DNA from: Planococcus sp. APC 4015
Lineage (GTDB): Bacteria; Actinomycetota; Actinomycetes; Actinomycetales; Microbacteriaceae
Length of the DNA stretch: 64,000 nucleotides
Direction: 5' to 3'
Assembly (NCBI GenBank): GCA_030407505.1
Contig: JASDDH010000012.1
Span: 1-64,000 of the forward strand
The translations under genes and the position numbers were made by a program. Below the pieces are notes generated by a model that did not search any database, was not told where the DNA came from, and saw nothing but the letters and a program-made list of their open reading frames with translations. Of the stretch, positions 1 to 9,700 are shown in pieces (positions within the stretch are counted from its first letter, which is position 1; each line of letters opens with the position of its first letter).

Positions 1-1326
1 GAGCAGGCACCCGTCGAGCGCGATGCCGCGCCCGCGGACGTCAGAAGCGACGAGAGCCCGGCTTTCGCGCAGGTCGGTGCCCCCGCCGCCCTCGGCGGAG
101 TGGCCGGCGCCGAGCGCCGGCCGGCGCGCACAGCCTCGCCGGCACTCGAGGACCTCTTCGCGGGCGCGAGCACCACCGACGAGCTCGGCACCACCCCGCC
201 TCCGCCGAACAAGCGCAAGCGCCGGATCGGCGGGTGGATCGCGCTCGGTGTCGTGGTGGTCATCCTGGGCGGCATCACCGCCGGAGGCCTGTACGTGTGG
301 AACACGTACGAGAGTCAGATCCGCGCGGTCATGGGCTGGGAAGAGCCGAAGGACTACGAAGCAGGGCTCGCCAACGGCGAGGCGTTCCTCACGATCGTCT
401 CGGGCGACACCGGCGCGTCGATCTCGCCGAAGCTCTTCGAAGCGGGGGTGACGAAGACCTCGGACGCGTTCTACGACTACCTCGTCGACGCCGGTGAGAA
501 CCCGCCCTTCGTGCCGGGCGTGTTCGCCCTCCAGAAGCAGATGACATCCGAGGCTGCTCTCGCGGCGATCATGGACCCCGCCAACAAGCGCGAGAACACC
601 GCGCAGCTGCGCGAGGGACTGACCGTCGAGCAGTCACTCCCACTGCTGGCCGAGGGCATGGGGCTGCCCGTCGAAGACTTCGTGGCGGCGGTGGCCGACC
701 CGACGATCTACGGGGTGCCCCTCGACCCGGCGGTCGCGGCGGCCGGAGGACAGCCCCTCGAGGGCTGGCTGTTCCCCGCCACCTACACCTTCGACCCCGG
801 GGCGACCGCGCAGGACGTGGTCCAGCGGCTCGTGAACGAGACCATCTCCCGGCTGGATGCGGCCGGCGTTCCGGTGGAGGACCGCCAGCGGATCCTCACC
901 ATCGCCTCGATCATCCAGCGCGAGGCGCGGTTCGAAGCCGACATGCAGAAGGTGTCGACGGTCATCGTCAACCGCATGAAGCCCGACAACCAGGAGACCT
1001 TCGGCCTTCTGCAGATGGACTCGACGGCGCAGTACGGCTACGGCGAGATGCACGACGGCTCGGTGAGCTCGTCGGGTGAGGCACTCACCGACGCCAACCC
1101 GTGGAACACCTACGTGAACACGGGTCTTCCGGTCGGACCGATCGCCAATCCCGGCGACGTGGCGATCCAGGCGGCGATGAGTCCCGCCGAAGGAGACTGG
1201 CTCTACTTCGTCACGGTCAACCTCAACACCGGCGAGACGATCTTCACCACCAACAACGCCGATCACCAACGCGCCGTGGACCAGTGGATCAACTGGTGCC
1301 GGGACAACCCGGACGCCGGGTGCTGA
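1..1326 (+). CDS. mltG: Endolytic transglycosylase MltG, 5' end outside window
   Basis: MltG cleaves nascent glycan strands at the membrane and so sets peptidoglycan chain length. The frame is open from base 1, so the start lies upstream. Visible in order: a low-complexity cytoplasmic segment, a basic KRKRR stop followed by one membrane span at about window codons 74-101, then the extracytoplasmic YceG domain. The family signature IASIIQREA carries the presumed catalytic Glu at window codon 308, followed by LQMDSTAQYGYG and GLPVGPIANPG. It heads the shikimate genes, and aroE overlaps its stop, as in many actinobacteria. The family assignment is secure; only the N-terminus is missing. Confidence 0.93.
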   Translation, partial: EQAPVERDAAPADVRSDESPAFAQVGAPAALGGVAGAERRPARTASPALEDLFAGASTTDELGTTPPPPNKRKRRIGGWIALGVVVVILGGITAGGLYVWNTYESQIRAVMGWEEPKDYEAGLANGEAFLTIVSGDTGASISPKLFEAGVTKTSDAFYDYLVDAGENPPFVPGVFALQKQMTSEAALAAIMDPANKRENTAQLREGLTVEQSLPLLAEGMGLPVEDFVAAVADPTIYGVPLDPAVAAAGGQPLEGWLFPATYTFDPGATAQDVVQRLVNETISRLDAAGVPVEDRQRILTIASIIQREARFEADMQKVSTVIVNRMKPDNQETFGLLQMDSTAQYGYGEMHDGSVSSSGEALTDANPWNTYVNTGLPVGPIANPGDVAIQAAMSPAEGDWLYFVTVNLNTGETIFTTNNADHQRAVDQWINWCRDNPDAGC

Positions 1327-2159
1327 CGCCGCAGGGCTCGCGGCTGGCCGTGTGGGGAGACCCCATCGAGCACAGCCGCTCGCCGCGCATGCACGGCGCT
1401 GCCTACGACACGCTCGGGCTCGAGTGGTCGTACGGACGACGTCAGGTGGATGCCGCAGGCTTCGAGGGCGCGCTCGCAGAGCTCGACGAGACGTGGCGCG
1501 GGCTCTCACTCACCTATCCGCTGAAGAGTGCGGCATTCGCCGCGGCCACGACTCGCGACGACCGCGCCGAGGCGACAGGCGCCGTGAACACGCTCCTGCT
1601 CGAGCCCGACGGCGCGCGCGGCTTCAACACCGACGTCGGCGGCATCGCGGCGGCCCTGCGCGAGGAAGGCATCCACACCGTGGACCGGGCACGCATCGTC
1701 GGCGCGGGCGCCACGGCGTCATCGGCGGTCGTGGCGCTCGGCGAGCTCGGCGCCCGGCGCATCGAGGTCGTCGCCCGGCGCCCCGAGGCGATCGCCCCGC
1801 TGATCACCCTCGGCGAATCGCTCGGAATCGCGGTGACCGCGGCATCCTTCGCGGCGTCCTTCGATCCCGTCGACGTCTCGATCGCGACGCTTCCGGGCGA
1901 GGCTGCGGTGACGGATGCCGCGGCAGACGCGCTCGCCGCCGGCGGCGGGCTGCTCCTGGACGTCGTCTACGGCCACTGGCCCACAGCGGTCGCCGCGGGG
2001 TGGAAGCGCGCGGGTGCCCCGGCGGTCTCGGGACTCGGGATGCTGCTGCACCAGGCCCTGCTGCAGGTGCGCATCTTCGTCACCGGCGAGGTCGGGACCG
2101 CCCTCGATGACGAACCACATGTGCTCGACGCGATGCGCCGGGCCGTCGTGGGAGACTAG
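1320..2159 (+). CDS. aroE: Shikimate dehydrogenase
   Basis: NADP-dependent reduction of 3-dehydroshikimate to shikimate. The 279-residue product has the N-terminal substrate motif [12 protein letters not shown], then SLTYPLK with the catalytic Lys, TGAVNTLL, and a Rossmann segment [11 protein letters not shown]. The GTG at 1320 overlaps the mltG stop by 7 bases and gives a normal family length. The C-terminal [12 protein letters not shown] motif is complete. It is probably translationally coupled to mltG and is followed 4 bases later by aroC. Confidence 0.92.
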   Translation: MLTPQGSRLAVWGDPIEHSRSPRMHGAAYDTLGLEWSYGRRQVDAAGFEGALAELDETWRGLSLTYPLKSAAFAAATTRDDRAEATGAVNTLLLEPDGARGFNTDVGGIAAALREEGIHTVDRARIVGAGATASSAVVALGELGARRIEVVARRPEAIAPLITLGESLGIAVTAASFAASFDPVDVSIATLPGEAAVTDAAADALAAGGGLLLDVVYGHWPTAVAAGWKRAGAPAVSGLGMLLHQALLQVRIFVTGEVGTALDDEPHVLDAMRRAVVGD

Positions 2160-2163
2160 AGCA

Positions 2164-3408
2164 ATGCTCCGCGTCCTCACCGCCGGCGAATCCCACGGCC
2201 CCGAACTCGTCGCGATCATGGAAGGACTGCCCTCGGGCATCCCGATCTCCCGTGATGCGATCCACGCCGACCTCGCGCGCCGCAAGCTCGGCTACGGCCG
2301 CGGCTCGCGCATGAAGTTCGAACAGGACGAGCTGTCGATCTCATCGGGCGTCGTCCACGGCCTCTCGCTCGGCAGCCCCATCGCGCTGCGCATCGGCAAC
2401 ACCGAGTGGCCCAAGTGGGTCGAGGTGATGAGCCCCGACCCCGTCGAGCTCACCGACAAGTCCCGCGGACGAGGCGCCGCGCTGACGCGCCCCCGCCCCG
2501 GCCATGCCGATCTGGTCGGCATGCAGAAGTACGACTTCGACGAGGCGCGCCCGATCCTCGAGCGCGCCAGTGCCCGCGAGACCGCGGCGCGGGTCGCCCT
2601 CGGATCGCTTGCTCGCGCGTTCCTGGCCGAGCTCGGCATCCGGCTCGTCAGTCACACGCTCTCGATCGGACCCGTGCGCGCTCCCGAGGGGTCGGCGCTG
2701 CCGACTCCCGACGACGTCGACACGCTCGACGCCGATCCGCTGCGCTGCTTCGATCCCGCGACCAGCCGGGACATGGTGGCCGAGGTCGACGACGCGCGCA
2801 AGGACGGCGACACCCTGGGCGGCATCGTCGAGGTGCTCGCGTACGGGCTGCCCCCGGGGCTCGGCTCGCACGTCCACTGGGACCGGCGCCTGGATGCCAA
2901 GCTCGCCGAGGCCATCATGAGCATCCAGGCGATCAAGGGTGTCGAGGTCGGCGACGGCTTCGAGACCACGCGTCGCCGCGGTTCCGCCGCGCACGACGAG
3001 CTGTTCGCCACCGACGACGGCATCACGCGGTCCTCCGACAAGGCCGGCGGCACCGAGGGCGGCATGTCCACGGGCACCGTGCTGCGCGTGCGCGCGGGCA
3101 TGAAGCCGATCGCGACCGTGCCACGCGCCCTGCGCACGATCGACGTCTCCTCGGGCGAGACAGCCTCGGCCCACCACCAGCGCTCCGACGTGTGCGCGGT
3201 GCCGGCTGCGGGTGTCGTTGCCGAGGCGATGGTGGCCTACGTGCTCGCCGACGTCGTGCTCGAGAAGTTCGGCGGCGACAGCATCGGCGAGACGCGTCGC
3301 AACCTCGAGGGCTACCTCGCCGCGATCCCCGAGACCCTGCGCAGCACCTCGGCCAGCGACGAGGCGCTGGGTGCGTCCGGACCCGCTGAGCATGACACCG
3401 CGCTCTGA
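2164..3408 (+). CDS. aroC: Chorismate synthase
   Basis: Converts 5-enolpyruvylshikimate 3-phosphate to chorismate using reduced FMN, the branch point to tryptophan and folate. The protein is 414 residues, opens with [21 protein letters not shown] and carries the [17 protein letters not shown]-like [11 protein letters not shown], [11 protein letters not shown] and RSDVCAVPA family blocks. The ATG lies 9 bases behind a GGAG ribosome site (2151-2154). Its last 17 bases overlap aroK. The C-terminal tail beyond about residue 390 is Ser/Ala-rich and not conserved in the family. Confidence 0.95.
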   Translation: MLRVLTAGESHGPELVAIMEGLPSGIPISRDAIHADLARRKLGYGRGSRMKFEQDELSISSGVVHGLSLGSPIALRIGNTEWPKWVEVMSPDPVELTDKSRGRGAALTRPRPGHADLVGMQKYDFDEARPILERASARETAARVALGSLARAFLAELGIRLVSHTLSIGPVRAPEGSALPTPDDVDTLDADPLRCFDPATSRDMVAEVDDARKDGDTLGGIVEVLAYGLPPGLGSHVHWDRRLDAKLAEAIMSIQAIKGVEVGDGFETTRRRGSAAHDELFATDDGITRSSDKAGGTEGGMSTGTVLRVRAGMKPIATVPRALRTIDVSSGETASAHHQRSDVCAVPAAGVVAEAMVAYVLADVVLEKFGGDSIGETRRNLEGYLAAIPETLRSTSASDEALGASGPAEHDTAL

Positions 3409-3916
3409 CGCGGTCGTGCTGATCGGCCCGATGGGCGCGGGCAAGACGAGCATCGGACGCCGCGTCGCGAAGGCCACCGCGCGCCCGTTCTTCGACACCG
3501 ACATCGCCGTGACGCGCGCGCACGGGCCGATCGAGCAGATCTTCGCCGAGCACGGCGAGCAGCACTTCCGTGATCTCGAGCGCGACGCGGTGCGCGACGG
3601 TCTCGCGACCGGCGGCATCGTCTCGCTCGGCGGGGGAGCGGTCCTCCATCCCGACACCCGCGCCGCCCTCGCCGCCCACCGGGTGGCGCTGCTCACGGTC
3701 GAACCCCGGGTCGTGGCGGGACGCATCAAGGATTCCGCACGCCCGCTGCTGCAGGGCGATGACGCCCTCGCGCGCTGGACGACGATCTTCCAGGCGCGGC
3801 GTCCGATCTACGAATCGCTCGCCGACGCCACCTTCGACACGTCGAGCGGCCCCCTGCAGGACGTCGTCGACACCATCGCGCAGTGGGTGCGCCGCACCGA
3901 GGAGAAGCAGTCATGA
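3392..3916 (+). CDS. aroK: Shikimate kinase
   Basis: ATP-dependent phosphorylation of shikimate. A 174-residue protein with the Walker A loop GPMGAGKTS at residues 12-20, the shikimate-binding DTD segment ([13 protein letters not shown]), the FRDLE motif and [12 protein letters not shown]. The ATG at 3392 sits inside the aroC coding end, so translation is probably coupled. The stop shares ATGA with aroB. Length and motifs are typical of AroK. Confidence 0.94.
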   Translation: MTPRSDAVVLIGPMGAGKTSIGRRVAKATARPFFDTDIAVTRAHGPIEQIFAEHGEQHFRDLERDAVRDGLATGGIVSLGGGAVLHPDTRAALAAHRVALLTVEPRVVAGRIKDSARPLLQGDDALARWTTIFQARRPIYESLADATFDTSSGPLQDVVDTIAQWVRRTEEKQS

Positions 3917-4989
3917 CCGACGCGACGACGATCAGCGTCTCGGGCGACGCCGCCTACGACATCACCGTCGGGCGCGGCATCCTCTCCACGCTCGGCGACA
4001 AGCTGCCGGCGGCAGCGCGCAAGGTGCTGGTGATCCACCCGCCGACGCTGGCCGAGCAGGCCGAGGCACTGCGCGGGACGCTCGCCGGAGACCGCGAGGT
4101 GCTGCTGGCCGAGATCCCCGATGCCGAGGCGGGCAAGCGCATCGAGGTCGCGGCCTTCTGCTGGCAGGTGATGGGCAAGGCCGACTTCACGCGCACCGAC
4201 GTGGTCGTCGGCTTCGGCGGCGGAGCCGTCACCGACCTCGCCGGATTCGTCGCGGCGACGTGGCTTCGCGGGGTCGAGGTCGTGCAGGTGCCGACGACCG
4301 TGCTGGGCATGGTCGACGCCGCCGTCGGCGGCAAGACCGGCGTCAACACCGCCGAGGGCAAAAACCTGGTGGGCGCGTTCTGGCCGCCAGCAGCGGTGCT
4401 GTGCGACCTCGAGCTGCTCGACACCCTCTCGCGCAACGAGACGGTCGCCGGCTTCGCCGAGGTCGTCAAGGCGGGCTTCATCTGGGCCCCCGAGATCCTC
4501 GACCTGATCGAGACGGATGCCGACGCAGCGGTCGATCCCCACAGCGCCGCGTTCCGGCGCAGCATCGAGCTCGCGATCGACATGAAGGCGCGCGTCGTGA
4601 GCGAGGACTTCCGCGAAGCGGGACTGCGGGAGATCCTCAACTACGGACACACCCTCGGTCACGCCATCGAGCACGCCGAGCGCTACCGCTGGCGCCACGG
4701 CGCGGCGATCTCGGTGGGCATGGTGTTCGCCGCCGAGCTGTCGCGCTTCGCGGGACGACTCTCGGACGACGCGGCGCAGCGCCACCGCGACATCCTGACC
4801 ACGCTCGGGCTGCCCACGACCTACCGCGCCGGCGCGTGGCCGACGCTGAAGGCGTCGATGCAGCGCGACAAGAAGAGCCGCGGCGGACTGCTGCGCTTCA
4901 TCGTGCTCGACGACATCGCCCGCCCGACCGTACTGCAGGCGCCCGACGAGTCGCTGCTCTTCGCCGCCTACCAGGAGGTCGCGGGCTGA
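3913..4989 (+). CDS. aroB: 3-Dehydroquinate synthase
   Basis: NAD- and metal-dependent cyclisation of DAHP to 3-dehydroquinate, the first committed ring-forming step. 358 residues. The NAD-binding GGGAVTDLAGFVAATWLRG and VPTTVLGMVDAAVGGKTGVN blocks and the metal site NYGHTLGHAIEH are all present. The ATG at 3913 overlaps the aroK stop (ATGA), preferred over an upstream in-frame ATG at 3883. Its final codons and stop fall inside the first copy of a 33-bp tandem duplication (4971-5003). Confidence 0.95.
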   Translation: MTDATTISVSGDAAYDITVGRGILSTLGDKLPAAARKVLVIHPPTLAEQAEALRGTLAGDREVLLAEIPDAEAGKRIEVAAFCWQVMGKADFTRTDVVVGFGGGAVTDLAGFVAATWLRGVEVVQVPTTVLGMVDAAVGGKTGVNTAEGKNLVGAFWPPAAVLCDLELLDTLSRNETVAGFAEVVKAGFIWAPEILDLIETDADAAVDPHSAAFRRSIELAIDMKARVVSEDFREAGLREILNYGHTLGHAIEHAERYRWRHGAAISVGMVFAAELSRFAGRLSDDAAQRHRDILTTLGLPTTYRAGAWPTLKASMQRDKKSRGGLLRFIVLDDIARPTVLQAPDESLLFAAYQEVAG

Positions 4990-5044
4990 CCCGCACCCCC
5001 ACGGCCGCCTCCCAGGAGGCCGCAGGCTGACCCGCACCCCCACG
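4971..5044 (+). repeat. Imperfect tandem duplication of the aroB stop region
   Basis: Bases 4971-5003 and 5012-5044 match at 31 of 33 positions, offset by 41 bases. The first copy contains the real aroB end (CAGGAGGTCGCGGGCTGA); the second repeats it outside the gene. The second copy runs straight into the palindromic element that follows, which suggests a duplication linked to insertion of that element. Confidence 0.8.
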
Positions 5045-5127
5045 AACTTCGGTCAACCGCGCGAAGTTCGGACTCTGCCGCGGGTTTCGATCCGAAGTAC
5101 GTGCGGTTGACCGAAGTCCGGTGGGGG
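5037..5127 (+). repeat. Long imperfect palindromic element, REP-like
   Basis: Left arm 5037-5060 and right arm 5103-5127 are near-perfect inverted copies built round ACTTCGGTCAACCGC / GCGGTTGACCGAAGT, flanked by C5 and G5 runs. The 42-base centre has smaller inverted pairs: GAACTTCG with CGAAGTTC, and TTCGGA with TCCGAA. No coding potential is seen. It could fold into a large cruciform or RNA hairpin and may terminate aroB or insulate the aroQ promoter. Confidence 0.75.
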
Positions 5128-5134
5128 CGGCGGC

Positions 5135-5140
5135 TAGGGT
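5135..5140 (+). promoter_or_regulatory. -10 element of aroQ, probably leaderless
   Basis: TAGGGT ends 6 bases before the GTG start at 5147, so transcription would begin at or next to the start codon. No ribosome binding site is present. No good -35 at 16-18 bases spacing; TTGACC (5107-5112) is 22 bases upstream. Confidence 0.55.
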
Positions 5141-5146
5141 GGGCGC

Positions 5147-5602
5147 GTGACCGAACGCCGCATCCTGCTCGTGAACGGGCCGAATCTGAATCTGCTCGGC
5201 ACCCGCGAGCCCGATGTCTACGGCACCCAGACGCTCGCCGACGTCGAGCAGATCGTGACGGATGCCGCCGCCACCCGCGGCGTGGAGGTACGCGCCGTGC
5301 AGAGCAACCACGAGGGCGTGCTGATCGACGCGATCCACGCGGCGCGGGAGGACTGCGCCGGCATCGTGATCAACCCGGGCGGCCTCACCCACACGTCGGT
5401 GGTGCTGCGAGACGCCCTCGCGGGCGTCAGCCTTCCCGTCGCCGAGGTGCACATCTCGAACGTCTACGAGCGCGAGGCCTTCCGCCACCACTCCTATGTC
5501 GCCGACGTCGCCGTCGTGCACGTGATCGGCGAAGGGGTCGCGGGGTACCGCACCGCCGTGACGCGGCTCCTCGACGTCATCTCGGGCGCCGCCGACGGCT
5601 GA
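5147..5602 (+). CDS. aroQ: Type II 3-dehydroquinate dehydratase
   Basis: Reversible dehydration of 3-dehydroquinate to 3-dehydroshikimate by the dodecameric type II enzyme. 151 residues starting at GTG 5147. It has LLVNGPNLNLLGTREPDVYG with the catalytic Arg and Tyr, the active-site SNHEGVLID, NPGGLTHTSV and the final EVHISNVYEREAFRHHS block. It is separated from aroB by a repeat-rich gap and appears to have its own leaderless promoter, unlike the coupled aroE-aroC-aroK-aroB set. Confidence 0.95.
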   Translation: MTERRILLVNGPNLNLLGTREPDVYGTQTLADVEQIVTDAAATRGVEVRAVQSNHEGVLIDAIHAAREDCAGIVINPGGLTHTSVVLRDALAGVSLPVAEVHISNVYEREAFRHHSYVADVAVVHVIGEGVAGYRTAVTRLLDVISGAADG

Positions 5603-5607
5603 TCCGA

Positions 5608-5621
5608 GCCCCGAGCGGGGC
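5608..5621 (+). terminator. Small hairpin after aroQ
   Basis: GCCCC-GAGC-GGGGC forms a 5-bp stem with a 4-base loop just after the aroQ stop. There is no T tract, so it is a weak candidate for an end-of-transcript structure. Confidence 0.3.
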
Positions 5622-5627
5622 ATCCCG

Positions 5628-5633
5628 TAGAAT
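5628..5633 (+). promoter_or_regulatory. -10 element of efp-nusB
   Basis: TAGAAT lies 84 bases upstream of the efp ATG, giving a long leader that contains a copy of the TTCGACAGGCTCAGCGACC repeat. Confidence 0.5.
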
Positions 5634-5645
5634 CGAACGTCGGCG

Positions 5646-5667
5646 CGCTTCGACAGGCTCAGCGACC
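5646..5667 (+). repeat. Dispersed repeat, copy 1
   Basis: Contains TTCGACAGGCTCAGCGACC within the 5' leader of efp. Two further copies occur at 16147-16168 (one mismatch) and 52488-52509. The same sequence read in other frames yields the SLSKRAD / AEPVEA / RQAQRP peptides. Confidence 0.85.
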
Positions 5668-5717
5668 GGACGGAAGCAGCAGCCGACCTCCTCACACGAA
5701 ACGGACTTCATCCAGCC

Positions 5718-6278
5718 ATGGCATCCACCGCAGACATCAGGAACGGCGTCGTCCTCAGCATCGACGGCCAGCTCTGGAACGTCATCGAGTTCCAGCACGT
5801 CAAGCCGGGCAAGGGTGGCGCGTTCGTCCGCACGAAGCTCAAGAACGTCATGTCGGGCAAGGTCGTGGACCGCACGTACAACGCGGGCGCGAAGATCGAG
5901 ATCGAGAACGTCGACCGCCGCGACTTCACCTACCTGTACGCCGACGGCGACAGCTTCGTCTTCATGGACGTCGACGACTACGACCAGATCACCGTCTCGG
6001 CGGCCACCGTCGGCGATGCGAAGAACTTCCTGCTCGAGAACCAGCAGGTGCAGATCGCCCTCAACAACGGCAACCCGCTGTACGTCGAGATGCCGGCATC
6101 CGTCGTCCTCGAGATCACGTACACCGAGCCGGGTCTGCAGGGCGACCGCTCATCGGCGGGCACGAAGTCCGCCACCGTCGAGACCGGCTACGAGATCCAG
6201 GTTCCCCTGTTCGTCGAGCAGGGCACGAAGGTCAAGGTCGACACCCGCACCGGGGACTACCTCGGGCGCGTGAACTGA
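5718..6278 (+). CDS. efp: Translation elongation factor P
   Basis: EF-P binds stalled ribosomes between P and E sites and promotes peptide-bond formation at polyproline stretches. 186 residues: N-terminal KOW-like domain with the tip loop [10 protein letters not shown] (Lys32 at the tip), then two OB-fold domains. No modification enzyme (EpmA, YmfI) is visible nearby. It is followed 3 bases later by nusB, a standard pairing. Confidence 0.96.
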   Translation: MASTADIRNGVVLSIDGQLWNVIEFQHVKPGKGGAFVRTKLKNVMSGKVVDRTYNAGAKIEIENVDRRDFTYLYADGDSFVFMDVDDYDQITVSAATVGDAKNFLLENQQVQIALNNGNPLYVEMPASVVLEITYTEPGLQGDRSSAGTKSATVETGYEIQVPLFVEQGTKVKVDTRTGDYLGRVN

Positions 6279-6281
6279 CAC

Positions 6282-6692
6282 GTGAGCGCACGCTCGAAGG
6301 CGCGCAAACGCGCGCTCGACATCCTGTTCCAATCCGATGTGCGCGACGACACGCTCGCCGCGACGCTCGCCGCCGAGGCCAAGCGCGCAGCGAGCGAGCC
6401 CGCACGCGAGGCGTCGTGGCTCTATGCGCGTGAGATCGTCGACGGCGTGATCGACAACCGCGACGCCATCGACGAGCAGATCACGACGTTCTCGAAGGAC
6501 TGGACCCTCGCTCGGATGCCGGCGGTCGACCGCGCGGTGCTGCGCATCGGCGTGTGGGAGATCCTCTTCAACGACGAGGTGCCCGCGGCCGTCGCGATCG
6601 ATGAGGCCGTCGAGCTCGCGAAGGAGTTCTCGACCGACGAATCGGGCTCGTTCGTGCACGGGGTGCTCGGACGCATCGCCCGCTCCTCCTGA
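6282..6692 (+). CDS. nusB: Transcription antitermination protein NusB
   Basis: NusB joins NusE (S10) on boxA RNA to allow rRNA antitermination. 136 residues, all-helical: MSARSKARKRALDILFQSDVR opens the family domain, and the C-terminus has the conserved PAAVAIDEAVELAKEFSTDESGSFVHGVLGRIA. It starts at GTG 6282, 3 bases after efp, without a clear ribosome site, so coupling to efp is likely. Confidence 0.95.
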   Translation: MSARSKARKRALDILFQSDVRDDTLAATLAAEAKRAASEPAREASWLYAREIVDGVIDNRDAIDEQITTFSKDWTLARMPAVDRAVLRIGVWEILFNDEVPAAVAIDEAVELAKEFSTDESGSFVHGVLGRIARSS

Positions 6693-6737
6693 TCCCGGCG
6701 CCGCACGCGAAGACCGTCGCCGTCGGACCCTGAGGCG

Positions 6738-9700
6738 ATGATGGATGCCGTGACCGCCCCGTTCGTCGACGTCGAGGAGATCCGCGCCCGGGCTCCGGGC
6801 GGCGGGTACGAGCGCGGCGTCGCGTACTTCCGCGACGGCGCGGTGCGAGAGCTCGTGTGGGACGCCCCGTCGGGCATCCTCCGCGCCGATGTGCGCGGCG
6901 GCGCCGACGACTACCGCTGCGTGATCCGCCTCGATCCCGCGCGTCGCGACGGCATCGTGATGTCGGCGACCTGCACGTGCCCGGTTCCGACCGACTGCAA
7001 GCACATCATCGCGGCGCTGCTGGCGAGCAACCGGCAGGCGCAGCGCGCCGCCGAGGCGCCCGACGCGGCGCGCTGGCGGGCCGTCTTCGGCGCTGCCCCC
7101 GCGCCGTCGTCCCGCGGTCTCGCCCTCGGGTTCGAACTGCGCCAGCGGGTGCGTCGTTCGGGGTCGACGTGGTCTCCGACGCGGGTCGAGACGGCGACGC
7201 CGCGCGTGCTCGCGCTGGGCGGTGCGGACGTGCTCGTCGGGATGCGTCCCCTCGAGCGCGGCACACGCGCCGACACCTGGATCAAGGGCACGGCTTCGTG
7301 GGAGGCCCTGCGCCGCCCCGGGCACGGCTTCGAGCCCGGGCAGGCGCGGTGGTTCGCCGAGCTGCACTCGATCGCCCGCGACATGCGCACGATGGGCACC
7401 TTCTCGGACGTGTCGGAGTGGATCACGCTAGACGACGTCGTCTCGTCGCTGTTCTGGCCGCACCTCGCCTCGGCCGAGCGGCTCGGCATCCCGTTCGTGC
7501 CGACGAAGAAGCAGCAGACCGTCTCCCTCGCCGGAGAGGCCGCCGCCTCCGTCGAGGCGACCCGCACCGAGGGCGGCATCGTGCTCAGGCCGCGCGTGGT
7601 GATCGACGGTGCCGACGCGGATTCCGCGGCGCTGCGCCCGATCGGGGAGATCGGGGTGTACCGCGTCGATCTCGAGGACGGCACCATCGCGACGACCCTC
7701 GCACCGCTGACGCTGGCCGAGCCGATGGCGGCGATGCTGGCGGCCTCGTCGATCGTCGTGCCGGCCGACGACGCCGACGAGTTCATCGCCCGGCATCTGC
7801 CCGGCCTGGCGCGGCGCACCGATGTCGTCGCGACGGGCTTCGATGTTCCGGATGCCGCTCGGCCGGCGCTCGTCGTGACAGCCCACTTCGCCCCGCGGCA
7901 CGTGCTGGAGCTGACTCTGGCGTGGAGGTACGCCGGGCTCGACGATGTGCCGCTCGATGCCGCGCCGACGGTGCATCGCGATCTTCCGGCAGAGGAAGAG
8001 ATCCGTCGGGGCGTCGAACGGGTGTGGCACGAGCGATCCACGGCTTCGATCGCGCCGTCTTCCACACTGCACGGATTGGATGCCGCCGAGTTCGCCACCC
8101 ACCTGCTGCCCGAGCTCGAGGGGCTCGAGGGCGTCACGGTGATCGTGACCGGCACGCGTCCGCGCTATCGCGAGCTCACCGGCGACCCGCACGTGTCGGT
8201 GACCACCGTGGAGTCCGCCGACGCCGACTGGTTCGATCTCGGGATCGTCGTGACGATCGACGGGCGCATGATCCCGTTCACGACGCTGTTCGCCGCGCTC
8301 ACCCGAGGCAAGCGCAAGCTGATGCTGAGCGACGGCGGCTACTTCTCCCTCGCGCACCCCTCGCTGCAGCGCCTGAAAGACCTCATCGCCGAGGCGGGGG
8401 AGCTCGCCGAGTGGGAGACCGAGCCCCGGCTCAGTCGCTACCAGACCGCGCTGTGGGCCGATTTCGAAGACGTCGCCGATGAGGCGGTGCCGGCGGTCAC
8501 ATGGCGCGAGACCGCCGCGGCGCTGCGCGACGCCGACTCCGTGCCGCCCGTCCCCGTACCGGCCCTGCTCCATGCGCGACTGCGCCCGTACCAGCGCGCC
8601 GGATTCGAGTGGCTCGCATTCCTGTGGTCGCACGGCCTGGGCGGCATCCTCGCCGATGACATGGGCCTGGGCAAGACGCTCCAGATGCTGACCCTCATCG
8701 CCCACGCGCGCGAGACGACCGACTCCGGCCCGTTCCTGGTCGTCGCCCCCACCTCGGTGCTGTCGACCTGGCGCAGCGAAGCCGCGCGCTTCACGCCCGG
8801 GCTCACCGTCGCGGTGATCGACGCCACACGCGGCAAGCGGCGCGCCTCGGTCGCAGAGGCCGCGGCATCCGCCGACATCGTCGTGACCTCGTACACGCTG
8901 CTGCGGCTCTCGGCCGAGGAGTTCGGGGGAGTGCGCTGGGCGGGGCTGATCCTCGACGAGGCGCAGTTCGTGAAGAACGCGCAGACCAAGGCGTATCGCG
9001 CCGCACGAGACGTGCCGGCCGACGTGACGTTCGCCATCACCGGCACGCCGCTCGAGAACAGCCTCACCGAGCTGTGGGCGCTGCTGTCGCTGACGTCGCC
9101 GGGGCTGTTCGCCTCGGCACGACGGTTCCGTGACGAGTACGTCGCCCCGATCGAGCAGGGCAAGGTGCCCGACGACCAGGAAGGCGGGACCTACCGCGCC
9201 GCCCGTCTGGCGCGGCTGCGGCGCCGCATCCGCCCTCTCGTGCTGCGTCGCACGAAAGAGCTCGTGGCCCCCGATCTGCCGGCCAAGCAGGAGCAGGAGG
9301 TGCGCGTCGAGCTCGGCCCCGCCCATCGGGCCCTGTACGACGCCGTCCTGCAGCGCGAGCGGCAGAAGGTGCTGGGGCTGCTGGACGACCTCGACCGCAA
9401 TCGGTTCATCGTCTTCCGATCGCTCACGCTCCTGCGCATGCTGAGCCTCGCGCCCGCGCTCGTCGACCCGTCGCACGCGCACGTGCCGTCGAGCAAGCTC
9501 GTCGCGCTCTTCGCCCAGTTGGAGGAGGTGATGGCCGAAGGTCACCGCGCGCTGGTCTTCAGCCAGTTCACGTCGTTCCTCGGGCTCGTCGCGGCCGATC
9601 TGGAACGCCGGGGGATCTCCTACGCCTACCTCGACGGCTCGACACGCGATCGGGATGCCGCGATCGCCGCGTTCCGCGGTGGAGAGGCTCCGGTCTTCCT

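Noticed and set aside
5037..5127. CRISPR repeat or IS end
   Set aside because: Only one inverted pair, no spacers, no transposase and no flanking target-site duplication that fits an IS.
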